Assembly: GCA_964586425.1 (NCBI GenBank)
Contig: CAZPHI010000040.1
Coordinates: 1-17,463, forward strand
Origin: CAZPHI01 sp964586425
GTDB taxonomy: Bacteria > Bacillota > Clostridia > Lachnospirales > Lachnospiraceae
Length of the DNA: 17,463 nt
Direction of reading: 5' to 3'
Part shown: piece after piece, positions 1-6,710 of the stretch
Layout of the letters: every line of letters starts with the position of its first letter
How positions within the stretch are numbered: the first letter of the stretch is position 1
Program-made: the position numbers and the translations under genes
Notes under the pieces: model-generated
Seen by the model: the letters and a program-made list of their open reading frames with translations, nothing else
Database searches by the model: none
Told to the model about the DNA's origin: nothing

Positions 1-719
1 GATTTATTACCTTCACTATCCCTACAATACATAACAATTGAATAGTCACCAGATTTAGTGGTATCATACGCACCATTGATATTAATTCTACGATATAATG
101 CATCGCTTGTATCTTTATCATCTGTAATAGATTCAATATACGTTGTTATATTGAATGTATCACCCGCTTTGATTGTTGCTTCATTAGCATTCATCTTTAT
201 AAGTGGAGCATTCATAGCAACAGAAACTGTTAACTCTGTACTCGCTCTTTCAGTCGTTGAGGATGTAGCTATATTCGTTCCTCCAACGGTTCCAATGACA
301 GCTATTGTAGACATTGTACTAGACATTGAATCACTTTCCAATTCTTCAGTAGTAGTATTCTCCCAACTCTCTATCTCTTCTTCACTAGCTATATATTTTA
401 CAATCAAGTTTTTCTTAGATATATGATTATCACTATCTTTAACAGCATACACAATCTTAGCTGTATTATGGTCCGATAATACATATACATTCTCAATTAT
501 AACATCTTTAGTAAGGTCTCCATCTTTATCATCCTTTACAGTGACAAGTTCTAATAACTTATCCTTACCTAGTTCAGATCTATATGTATACTCTCCATCA
601 CTAACTTTCACAATTATCTCTGGCGCATCATTTTTCTTATTAAGTATTACAGTTACTGACACAGCTATCATTATAGCTACAACAACCCCCATAATAATTA
701 CTATTATTTTTTTATTCAT
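1..719 (-). CDS. Membrane-anchored surface protein with DUF5011/Ig-like repeats (C-terminus beyond the window)
   Basis: The frame is open from an ATG at 719 down to the left edge (239 codons), with GGTGGA just upstream of the start. The N-terminus is a short basic stretch (MNKK) followed by a hydrophobic segment at about residues 4-26, which fits an uncleaved signal anchor, so the rest should lie outside the cell. Two similar modules follow. The first, at about residues 33-110, has the pattern VTVKDDKDGDLT followed by AKIVYAVKDSDNH. The second, from about residue 170, has NATIKAGD-type spacing, ends in SGDYSIVMYCRDSEGN and is cut by the window edge. This DxxDGDLT...Y.V.DS.GN pattern is typical of DUF5011 immunoglobulin-like domains of Gram-positive surface proteins. 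A Ser/Thr/Glu-rich linker (about 111-165) joins them. It lies 197 bases after the cpsD-like gene on the same strand. A role in the cell wall or capsule is inferred from position only. Confidence 0.72.
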   Translation of the reverse strand, partial: MNKKIIVIIMGVVVAIMIAVSVTVILNKKNDAPEIIVKVSDGEYTYRSELGKDKLLELVTVKDDKDGDLTKDVIIENVYVLSDHNTAKIVYAVKDSDNHISKKNLIVKYIASEEEIESWENTTTEELESDSMSSTMSTIAVIGTVGGTNIATSSTTERASTELTVSVAMNAPLIKMNANEATIKAGDTFNITTYIESITDDKDTSDALYRRININGAYDTTKSGDYSIVMYCRDSEGNK

Positions 720-763
720 ATATCCACCATTCATTAATTACTACTTTTCTCATATTGATATAA

Positions 764-802
764 GCGTAAGGATGCTAAGCAGTATAGAATACATCCTTAC
801 GC
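764..802. terminator. 11-bp perfect inverted repeat, possible terminator or operator
   Basis: GCGTAAGGATG (764-774) and CATCCTTACGC (792-802) are perfectly complementary around a 17-base loop. On the minus strand the stem is followed by TTATATC, which is not a clean U-run, so a factor-independent terminator is possible but not certain. The loop contains TATACT, a -10-like hexamer on the minus strand, but no good -35 sits at the right distance. It lies between the cpsD-like gene and the DUF5011-like gene. Confidence 0.45.
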
Positions 803-855
803 CCTTCGAGTGAATGAATCACTCATTTGTGCATACACACATGTTTTATAATAAC

Positions 856-873
856 ACTTGGAGTTATCCAAGT
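856..873 (-). terminator. Hairpin after cpsD-like gene, weak terminator candidate
   Basis: Read on the minus strand, ACTTGGA-TAAC-TCCAAGT forms a perfect 7-bp stem with a 4-base loop, followed by GTTATTATAAAA. It sits 44-61 bases after the cpsD-like stop codon. The stem is short and the U-tract poor, so it may only reduce read-through. The remainder of 720-916 contains a smaller 6-bp hairpin (808-813 with 819-824) and no convincing gene. Confidence 0.4.
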
Positions 874-916
874 ACTATTCACCTTGCTATAATTATCTTA
901 TTTACGAATTCAACAT

Positions 917-1627
917 CTATTCTTCTGAATCATCACCATAATTACCATAGTATTTACCATAATATTTACCATAATACTTACCATAGTAACCATTCTCACT
1001 CATATCAACCTTATTAAGTACTGCTCCAAGTAACTTACAGTCAGTCTTCTTCAACTGATCAATTGAGCGCTGAATGAACTTATGACTTGTCTGTCCTGCT
1101 GCCATTACGAATATTGCTCCATCACACTGCTGTGCAATAATTGCTGCATCAATTACATTAGCAAGCGGTGGTGTATCAATAATTATATAATCGAATTCAT
1201 CCCTAAGTGCAGATACCAGACTTGTGAATATATCACTATCAAGTAACTCTGCTGGGTTAGGAGGAATCTGACCTGAGAATACTGTCCACAGATTGTCAAC
1301 ATTAGTTGAATAACATATCTCATCGAATGTATTCATGCCTGACAGATAATAAGTAAGACCTTTAACAGCCTTATTGATCTTATAACGACCAATAAGAACG
1401 GATTTTCTTAAGTCGGCATCGATAAATATTACCTTCTTACCAGTCTCGGCAAGTGATACTGCCAAGTTGAATGATACACTTGATTTACCTTCATTAGGAG
1501 TAGCACTTGTTGTCATAATAACCTTGATATTAGATCCACATAACTGAATATTAGTACGTAGATTCTTATATGCTTCATTACTTCTATAATCTAACTTTCT
1601 AAGTCTCTCAATGTTAATCTTTGCCAT
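917..1627 (-). CDS. cpsD: CpsD/CapB-family bacterial tyrosine kinase (Wze-like)
   Basis: This 236-residue cytoplasmic P-loop kinase autophosphorylates on C-terminal tyrosines and, with the membrane protein encoded just upstream, controls polymerisation and export of capsular or extracellular polysaccharide. The BY-kinase motifs are all visible: Walker A in SATPNEGKSS (41-50), Walker A' in VIFIDADLR (67-75) and Walker B in YIIIDTPP (147-154). The C-terminus carries nine tyrosines (214, 215, 218, 219, 222, 223, 226, 227, 230) in a regular YYGK array, the expected phosphorylation cluster. The start ATG at 1627 shares its A with the TAA stop of the cpsC-like gene, with GGTGAT 6-8 bases upstream, so translation is probably coupled. 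Length is normal for a stand-alone Firmicutes BY-kinase, whose activator domain is the partner's C-terminus. The cps symbol denotes the family and not a proven orthologue. Confidence 0.93.
   Translation of the reverse strand: MAKINIERLRKLDYRSNEAYKNLRTNIQLCGSNIKVIMTTSATPNEGKSSVSFNLAVSLAETGKKVIFIDADLRKSVLIGRYKINKAVKGLTYYLSGMNTFDEICYSTNVDNLWTVFSGQIPPNPAELLDSDIFTSLVSALRDEFDYIIIDTPPLANVIDAAIIAQQCDGAIFVMAAGQTSHKFIQRSIDQLKKTDCKLLGAVLNKVDMSENGYYGKYYGKYYGKYYGNYGDDSEE
938..991. repeat. 12-bp tandem repeat encoding the YYGK tail of the kinase
   Basis: ACCATA recurs at 944, 956, 968 and 980, giving about four units of the form TATGGTAAATAT on the coding strand. Each 12-bp unit encodes Tyr-Gly-Lys-Tyr. 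The period is a multiple of three, so gain or loss of units changes the number of phosphorylatable tyrosines without a frameshift. Confidence 0.8.
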
Positions 1628-2256
1628 TAGTTATCACCCTGCTTTCTGCCAGTTGATGAAGCAGACTGGCTGCTATGTGAAGAATGCTTTTTCTTACGCT
1701 TTCCCTTTGAATTATACTTGCTGTCATCTAATTGCTCTGATAATGGAATAAGTGCCAGCGTACTAATTCCAAAGTATCTCTCAATATCATCCGAGCTCTT
1801 AACTGTATCATCCATTAACATTCTAATTATTACTATTGCTAATGCAAGTATTACTCCAATAGCTCCACCAATTAATACATTCTTAGTTGTATTAGGNNNN
1901 NNNNNNNNNNNNNNNNNNNNNNNNNNNNNNNNNNNNNNNNNNNNNNNNNNNNNNNNNNNNNNNNNNNNNNNNNNNNNNNNNNNNNNNNNNNNNNNNACTT
2001 TAAAATCCTTAACAAGTAATGTTGATGTCTGTACATCCGAATATGTTGTTGTTGTATCATTCTGTCTACTGATTACGTACAGATTAGTTGTTGATGTATA
2101 CACAGGCTTTGCGAATACTTTACTATAGATAAGCATTGCAAGTGCACCAATAATTCCTGCTAAGATAATAATAACTATCTTATCTAATATCTGTATTGCG
2201 ACTTGTCTCAAATCGATTTCGATTTCATCATTCTGTTTCTCTTTGTTATGCTCCAT
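1627..2256 (-). CDS. cpsC: CpsC/CapA-type chain-length determinant (Wzz family), interrupted by assembly gap
   Basis: This is a polysaccharide co-polymerase that sets chain length and activates the adjacent tyrosine kinase. It has a short cytoplasmic N-terminus, a membrane segment at about 26-46, an extracytoplasmic start (about 50-86), then the 100-N gap. After the gap comes PNTTKN, typical of the proline-rich Wzz motif before TM2, a second membrane segment (NVLIGGAIGV...), then DDTVKSSDDIERYFGI, a typical CpsC juxtamembrane segment. The tail is Lys/Ser-rich. With 34 placeholder residues it is 209 long, whereas the family is usually about 230-250, so the true gap is probably longer than 100 bases. 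The start ATG at 2256 lies 2 bases after the cpsB-like stop and is preceded by GGAGGAAGAT inside that gene. The frame is shared across the gap, but this could be coincidence. Confidence 0.88.
   Translation of the reverse strand: MEHNKEKQNDEIEIDLRQVAIQILDKIVIIILAGIIGALAMLIYSKVFAKPVYTSTTNLYVISRQNDTTTTYSDVQTSTLLVKDFKXXXXXXXXXXXXXXXXXXXXXXXXXXXXXXXXXXPNTTKNVLIGGAIGVILALAIVIIRMLMDDTVKSSDDIERYFGISTLALIPLSEQLDDSKYNSKGKRKKKHSSHSSQSASSTGRKQGDN
1897..1996. other. Assembly gap (100 N)
   Basis: Exactly 100 N, which is the customary placeholder for a gap of unknown length. It removes the periplasm-equivalent loop of the cpsC-like protein. Confidence 0.99.
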
Positions 2257-2258
2257 GA

Positions 2259-3017
2259 TTAATAATCTTCCTCCAGGTATTTTCCTTGTAATATTGTCTC
2301 AGCATTATCTGCAAGTAACATTCTTGCATATTCTTCGCCGAACTTTTTCTTAAGATATTTGGCACACTTCTCAATATGTGGTGCTCTTGAAGTGCTGTTA
2401 TGAGCATCAGTTCCAATAATATCAACAAGCTCTTCTGTAAGCATATGCTTAATTGCTTTCTTAACACTTCTGCCAAGCTCGCCTATTACTGAATCAGCAT
2501 TCACCTGAATAACTGCACCCATATTCTTTAATTCATATATTAATTCCCAATCATCAACCACACATGCATATCTTTCAACATGGGCTACAATTGGAATATA
2601 TCCTAACTGAATTATATTATTAACACTGCGAACCAGATATGCTGGTTCAACTGATGTAGAATACTCTACAAGTATGTATCTGGTATCACCAATAAGTAAT
2701 GCCTTACCTGTTTCTATCTCATCCATAACATCTACTGTATAATATACTTCTCTGCCATATAATAGCTTCATATCAGGATGCATCGTTGTAACTGTCTTCG
2801 AGAATTCCTCATACACAGCTAGTATCTCTTCTGTTCCTGCGCGACTTCTCCTTGGATGATGATGAGGTGTTGCAAGAATTGTTCTTATACCTTCGCTGTA
2901 TGCTATATCTAACATTCTAAGACTAGTCTCCATACTGTCAGCTCCATCATCTACTTTAGGAAGTATATGACAATGCATATCAACATATCCATAGTCCGCG
3001 CTATTCTGTCTAGCCAT
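2259..3017 (-). CDS. cpsB: CpsB/CapC-type PHP-domain protein-tyrosine phosphatase
   Basis: This 252-residue enzyme is a metal-dependent tyrosine phosphatase of the PHP superfamily that removes phosphate from the CpsD kinase and so resets the polymerisation cycle. Metal-ligand motifs are visible in order: HCH in DMHCHILP (15-17), ATPHHHP (49-55), E90 in YGREVYYT, AHVERY (145-150) and GTDAHN (202-207). This set matches the Gram-positive CpsB/YwqE family and not the low-molecular-weight Wzb phosphatases of Proteobacteria. The ATG at 3017 overlaps the TAA of the phosphoglycosyltransferase gene by one base. The ribosome binding site AAGGTGG lies within that gene's terminal Lys-Lys-Gly-Gly-Lys codons. 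Length matches the family, and nothing is missing. Confidence 0.93.
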   Translation of the reverse strand: MARQNSADYGYVDMHCHILPKVDDGADSMETSLRMLDIAYSEGIRTILATPHHHPRRSRAGTEEILAVYEEFSKTVTTMHPDMKLLYGREVYYTVDVMDEIETGKALLIGDTRYILVEYSTSVEPAYLVRSVNNIIQLGYIPIVAHVERYACVVDDWELIYELKNMGAVIQVNADSVIGELGRSVKKAIKHMLTEELVDIIGTDAHNSTSRAPHIEKCAKYLKKKFGEEYARMLLADNAETILQGKYLEEDY

Positions 3018-4438
3018 TATTTACCACCTTTTTTGAATATTACTCCAATCGTCTTAAGAATAATCTTGATATCTAACCATATACTCCAGTTATCAATATA
3101 CTCAATATCAAGCTTTACAACATCTTCAAAGTTCTCAATACTGTTACGTCCACTTACCTGCCATAGCCCTGTAATACCGGGTTTTGCACTAAGACGTCTT
3201 TTATGATATGTCGCATACTGTTTGTATTCATCAACCGTTGGTGGTCTTGTACCTACAAGGCTCATATCACCTTTTAATACATTAATGAACTGTGGAAACT
3301 CATCAAGGCTAGTCTTTCTAATGAACTTACCAACCTTAGTAATTCTTGGATCATCAGTCATCTTGAACATTAACCCATTCATCTCATTCTTATCCATCAG
3401 TTCCTTCTTACGTTCCTCTGCATCCATATACATTGAACGGAACTTATATATCTTGAAGAATCTTCCGTTACGGCCTACTCTTGTCTGTGAGAATATTAGT
3501 GGTCCTGGTGATTCGATAAGAAGCACTGGTGCAAGGAATATTGTAATAATACCTGTGAAGAATATTCCTATTATTGCTCCTAATATATCTATAACTCTCT
3601 TAACAACCAACTTATTATTATCATATATCTTGTTAGCGAATGTTACCACTGGCATATTACCAAGCAACTGATATCTTGTATCAAAACCGTCCAGTTCATT
3701 AAGTACGTCAAGCTTGATGTTAACTGTAATTCCCATATTCTCGAATTCCATAATGATATCCTTAAGTGCATTAATTTCTTCGTTATCTGCATTAATAAGT
3801 ACTTCATCAATTACTGCTGTTCTCGAATATTCAATTACCTCTTCAATAGATGACTTGACTTCTATGCCGCTTATGCTCTGTCCTGTCAGGTCTTCATCTA
3901 TTATTACAAGACCCTTAATCCTTGTCTGCCATCCACCCGCAGCCTTAAGTGTATCTATTGTTTTCTCTGCCCTATCTCTGGCAGCAATGACTACTACCTG
4001 AGATGCAGAAGTCTTATCTTTTTTTCTTCTAACTATACTGTATTTTAATAATTCATGAACAAGATATGTGCACGCAACATATATTGCGAATGTTATAATA
4101 TACACACCTCTTGAGATTGCATTATCCTCATGCATTAATACCATAATAACCGCTGTAACACATGCCATCATGAATGACTGTGTGATAATACACCTAATCT
4201 CTTCGAATCTTCCACGATTCATGAAATTATTGGTATTGTTATACAATAATACAATTATTATGTATGAAGTAAATACTGCAACGCTGCTTTCCTGAAGCAT
4301 ACTAACTACTAATGCTGTTGACATTGCTTTATACATATACAGCCATATACATCCTGCAAGCACATAGCTTACAAAAAGCGAACCAAACTCAGCAATGTAG
4401 AGTAAAGCGTTACTTCCCTTTTCAGTACTCTGATACAT
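3017..4438 (-). CDS. cpsE: Undecaprenyl-phosphate glycosylphosphotransferase (WbaP/CpsE-like, polyisoprenyl-PGT)
   Basis: This membrane enzyme transfers a sugar-1-phosphate from a nucleotide sugar to undecaprenyl phosphate, the first step of repeat-unit assembly. The 473 residues show the usual layout: four N-terminal membrane segments (about 15-35, 43-66, 85-103 and 111-131), a CoA-binding-like Rossmann domain (about 145-265), a fifth hydrophobic re-entrant segment (283-308), then the bacterial sugar-transferase domain. Diagnostic motifs are KRVIDILGA (280-288), SPGPLIFSQTRVGRNG (310-325), YKFRSM (331-336), the catalytic Asp-Glu pair in KTSLDEFP (379-380), SLVGTRPP (393-400) and KPGITGLWQVSGRN (419-432). 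The substrate (galactose, glucose or another hexose phosphate) cannot be read from sequence. It is the first gene of the left operon, with GAGGT before the ATG at 4438 and its own promoter and leader at 4439-4550. Confidence 0.94.
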   Translation of the reverse strand: MYQSTEKGSNALLYIAEFGSLFVSYVLAGCIWLYMYKAMSTALVVSMLQESSVAVFTSYIIIVLLYNNTNNFMNRGRFEEIRCIITQSFMMACVTAVIMVLMHEDNAISRGVYIITFAIYVACTYLVHELLKYSIVRRKKDKTSASQVVVIAARDRAEKTIDTLKAAGGWQTRIKGLVIIDEDLTGQSISGIEVKSSIEEVIEYSRTAVIDEVLINADNEEINALKDIIMEFENMGITVNIKLDVLNELDGFDTRYQLLGNMPVVTFANKIYDNNKLVVKRVIDILGAIIGIFFTGIITIFLAPVLLIESPGPLIFSQTRVGRNGRFFKIYKFRSMYMDAEERKKELMDKNEMNGLMFKMTDDPRITKVGKFIRKTSLDEFPQFINVLKGDMSLVGTRPPTVDEYKQYATYHKRRLSAKPGITGLWQVSGRNSIENFEDVVKLDIEYIDNWSIWLDIKIILKTIGVIFKKGGK

Positions 4439-4454
4439 AGATTACCTCACATTG

Positions 4455-4498
4455 TACCGACTTATAAGCCTTTTGATTAGTAGGCATATGTATCGGTA
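4455..4498 (-). promoter_or_regulatory. Imperfect stem-loop in the leader of the phosphoglycosyltransferase operon
   Basis: TACCGA (4455-4460) pairs with TCGGTA (4493-4498), ATA (4464-4466) with TAT (4487-4489), and GCCT (4468-4471) with AGGC (4482-4485). The internal loops are symmetrical (3x3 and 1x1) and the apical loop is 10 bases. In the transcript this would be a single extended hairpin ending about 16 bases before the start codon, with the ribosome binding site just outside it. It could be an RNA leader structure or a DNA operator. There is no U-tract, so it is not a simple terminator. Confidence 0.5.
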
Positions 4499-4503
4499 TA
4501 TTT

Positions 4504-4518
4504 TTAGTTTATAACTAA
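4504..4518. promoter_or_regulatory. Palindrome at the predicted transcription start, candidate operator
   Basis: TTAGTT-TAT-AACTAA is a perfect 6+6 inverted repeat with a 3-base centre. It begins 4 bases downstream of the -10 hexamer, so it covers the expected +1 position. That is a typical place for a repressor site, but no regulator is encoded in the window. Confidence 0.35.
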
Positions 4519-4521
4519 TTA

Positions 4522-4550
4522 AGTATATCATAGCCGCCACTTCTATTCAA
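4522..4550 (-). promoter_or_regulatory. Sigma-A type promoter of the cpsE-B-C-D operon
   Basis: On the minus strand, -35 TTGAAT (4550-4545) is separated by exactly 17 bases from -10 TATACT (4527-4522). TG one base before the -10 gives an extended -10 element. The -35 overlaps the last codons and TAG of the preceding TOPRIM gene as assembled. Predicted transcription starts near 4515, leaving a leader of about 77 bases. Confidence 0.65.
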
Positions 4551-5286
4551 CATTNNNNNNNNNNNNNNNNNNNNNNNNNNNNNNNNNNNNNNNNNNNNNN
4601 NNNNNNNNNNNNNNNNNNNNNNNNNNNNNNNNNNNNNNNNNNNNNNNNNNNNNNTTTTTGTCTTTCTCTATGTACTTCCAAGTCTGCTTATATGTGCCAG
4701 GAACTGCAAGCCTTTCATCTGATATAAAATCTATAAATCCTTGCAAATCATCTTCGTATTTTTCTGCAAAATCATCAGATAATATTTCTTTTTCTTCATC
4801 CGAAAAATCCTTAAGTTCACAATATAGAACATGTTCAAGATTACATGAATTAAAGAATAATCTGTATCTAATATTGTGAACCTTTCCAGTAGAATACAAT
4901 TTAAACATCACTGCAGCCTTGTGTGTATTTCTTTGTTCTGTAGCTTCTACATTAGACGATTCCATATAATCTTCATGATACTGAATTGTCTTTACCTCTG
5001 CTTTCTGTATACATCCCGTTGTAAATGCACCATCCGTATCTGCAATATGAATAATTTGTATAAAATCATCCCATTGATATCCATATTTTCTTCTAATCAT
5101 ATCGATAAGATTATCTACCTTGTTCACTACATTATCTACCGATGTATAATCGTCCGACGTAATATCTCCATGCACTACAGCAAACTGAACTTCATCTGAA
5201 GAAAAGTATTCCTTTAGAATTCCTCCTATTGCATTTTCATCACTGGGTCCTTCAACAATAACTGCAACCACACTTTTTTCACTCAT
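4543..5286 (-). CDS. TOPRIM-fold protein, partner of the adjacent ATPase (putative defence effector), interrupted by assembly gap
   Basis: The first 85 residues match the TOPRIM metal-binding layout: a beta strand leading to the catalytic Glu in VVAVIVEGPSDENAI (E12), a second strand with VVHGD (37-41), and a third strand ending in the acidic pair of IIHIADTDGAF (D83 and D85). TOPRIM domains of this kind act as Mg-dependent nucleases in OLD, AriB (PARIS) and related proteins. The remainder contains NLEHVLYCELKDFSDEEK and a W/Y-containing segment with no motif I can name. The C-terminus is lost in the gap, and the final three codons plus TAG (4554-4543) belong here only if the frame is continuous across the Ns. 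The ATG at 5286 overlaps the ATPase gene by 8 bases, with AGGAGT upstream, so synthesis is probably coupled. The nuclease role is inferred, not shown. Confidence 0.75.
   Translation of the reverse strand: MSEKSVVAVIVEGPSDENAIGGILKEYFSSDEVQFAVVHGDITSDDYTSVDNVVNKVDNLIDMIRRKYGYQWDDFIQIIHIADTDGAFTTGCIQKAEVKTIQYHEDYMESSNVEATEQRNTHKAAVMFKLYSTGKVHNIRYRLFFNSCNLEHVLYCELKDFSDEEKEILSDDFAEKYEDDLQGFIDFISDERLAVPGTYKQTWKYIEKDKXXXXXXXXXXXXXXXXXXXXXXXXXXXXXXXXXXNVE
4555..4654. other. Assembly gap (100 N)
   Basis: A second block of exactly 100 N, inside the C-terminal part of the TOPRIM gene and directly upstream of the cpsE promoter. The true length and content are unknown, and it could hide the gene's real end. 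Confidence 0.99.
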
Positions 5287-6673
5287 TATTCAGACTCCTT
5301 CCTGCCTTGCGGAAGGCTCTAGCAATTTTTAAGCTATCTGTTTCTTCATATATTTGTTCATCCTGTCCGCCAAGCGTAATACTTCTTATATACATACTGC
5401 GAAGGTTATTCGTATCCTTTACCTTCTTCATATGAATATATCTATTGTCAGGATTCACTGTAGAGAACATAATACTGTCTTTATCAAGCATCTCAAGAGC
5501 TCTTAGATTATGAGAAGTAAATATAAGCTGTCCCTTTGCACTCTTTTCAAATATATCCAAGAGTTCTCCCAACATATATTCAAAAATACCTGCATCTAAT
5601 TCATCTATTACCAGACAAATTGATGGATTACCAAATGCCTGAATCAATGCATTCAATATAGACACTATCTTAACAATTCCCTCAGATTCCATACGGATAG
5701 GAATAGGTCTCTTGCCTTCACGAATTGACATTAATTCTACCTTCCAGCCTTCATCTCCAGAATCTAGGGCCTGTTTCCCGTAATTTTTAACATCTATCTT
5801 CATACCAGGAATAATTGTATATAACACAGTATTAATCTGATCAACAATTGCCTGAAGAAGTGATGTTCTTTGTGCATCTAAGACGACTGGCTCCATAAGT
5901 GGAACTACAAAGTCACCCTTCATACCCAGCATATCTTTTTCAACTCGGAATGCCATCGGAAGCAAAAAATTGGCAGATATCATACCAGAATGTGTATTTC
6001 TGATTACAAATAAGTCCTTTAATGCAAAGTCAAATAAGGAGTCTATTACAATCGCATAGTTCTTAAAGTCATTATCTTTATTCTTTCCGAATATCTCTCT
6101 ACTGCTTTCACCAAATATATAAGAGCAGTTGCTTTTTTCAGCCATCTTTCTTGCAACTATTAGATCTGTCTTTATGTCTTTATCTTTACCAATCAATTCA
6201 TCCAACCGTTTTTGCGGTTTGAAGATAACATCAGTCTCTGTTCTCTGATAATCCATAAAGATATTCTTATTGGTTCTTATTCCATTCTGATTGGTTGCAC
6301 AATTAAGATACTCCCTCTCAATATTAACTCCACCATCTATTTTAGTTAAACATAGATGATACCCTACTTCAAAGAATATATCTTTTCCAATGATTTTAAA
6401 TTCAGCAGAAATCTCTGCTGATGAGCCATCAACATCAATATAATCAGCCAAACTGCTTTCAATCTCATTACCAATCATAATCTGCTGTAAGTAATACAAT
6501 GTATCTACTATAGCTGTTTTTCCAGACCCATTCTGGCCATAAATACCCAATATTTCTGCTGAATTAGCATTCTGACATTTTTTCTCTGCCATAGGCATAT
6601 ATATCGTACCACTCTTAACGTTCTTTATCCTCTCAAGTGTTAATGATGATAATCGTACTATAAAATCCTTCAT
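5279..6673 (-). CDS. ABC/AAA_15-type ATPase of a putative ATPase-TOPRIM defence pair
   Basis: This 464-residue soluble ATPase has the SMC/ABC-like layout of COG1106 (AAA_15/AAA_21) proteins. An N-terminal strand (FIVRLSSLTLERIKNVKSG) leads to Walker A GQNGSGKT (46-53). A long middle region (about 90-330) follows, then an ABC-signature-like MESEGIVKIVSILNAL (about 339-354), Walker B with catalytic Glu in ICLVIDELDAG (about 361-371) and a switch histidine in FTSHNLRAL. There is no membrane segment and no fused nuclease domain; the TOPRIM domain is instead on the next gene. ATPases of this type with a TOPRIM partner occur in OLD-family, PARIS and AbiL-type phage-defence systems, where the ATPase senses the trigger and controls the nuclease. 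The ATG at 6673 has GGAGAA 5 bases upstream and a dedicated promoter. It is unrelated in function to its sugar-pathway neighbours. Which defence family it belongs to cannot be decided here. Confidence 0.82.
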   Translation of the reverse strand: MKDFIVRLSSLTLERIKNVKSGTIYMPMAEKKCQNANSAEILGIYGQNGSGKTAIVDTLYYLQQIMIGNEIESSLADYIDVDGSSAEISAEFKIIGKDIFFEVGYHLCLTKIDGGVNIEREYLNCATNQNGIRTNKNIFMDYQRTETDVIFKPQKRLDELIGKDKDIKTDLIVARKMAEKSNCSYIFGESSREIFGKNKDNDFKNYAIVIDSLFDFALKDLFVIRNTHSGMISANFLLPMAFRVEKDMLGMKGDFVVPLMEPVVLDAQRTSLLQAIVDQINTVLYTIIPGMKIDVKNYGKQALDSGDEGWKVELMSIREGKRPIPIRMESEGIVKIVSILNALIQAFGNPSICLVIDELDAGIFEYMLGELLDIFEKSAKGQLIFTSHNLRALEMLDKDSIMFSTVNPDNRYIHMKKVKDTNNLRSMYIRSITLGGQDEQIYEETDSLKIARAFRKAGRSLNNE

Positions 6674-6710
6674 AATAATTCTCCATTCTGTTTATGTGCC
6701 CACTATCGAT

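Noticed and set aside
58..426. Plus-strand frame of 122 codons with hydrophobic character
   Set aside because: The minus strand is open across the entire 1-719 interval with a start, ribosome binding site, signal anchor and DUF5011-like modules, so the plus frame is a shadow.
814..1017. Plus-strand frame encoding a His/Asn/Tyr-rich repeat peptide
   Set aside because: It is the antisense reading of the YYGK tandem repeat of the tyrosine kinase gene plus the adjacent non-coding gap. It has no ribosome binding site and no family resemblance.
4543..6673. Gabija or Septu assignment for the ATPase-TOPRIM pair
   Set aside because: No UvrD-like helicase (GajB) or HNH nuclease (PtuB) is present, and the TOPRIM domain is a separate protein and not fused to the ATPase as in GajA or OLD.
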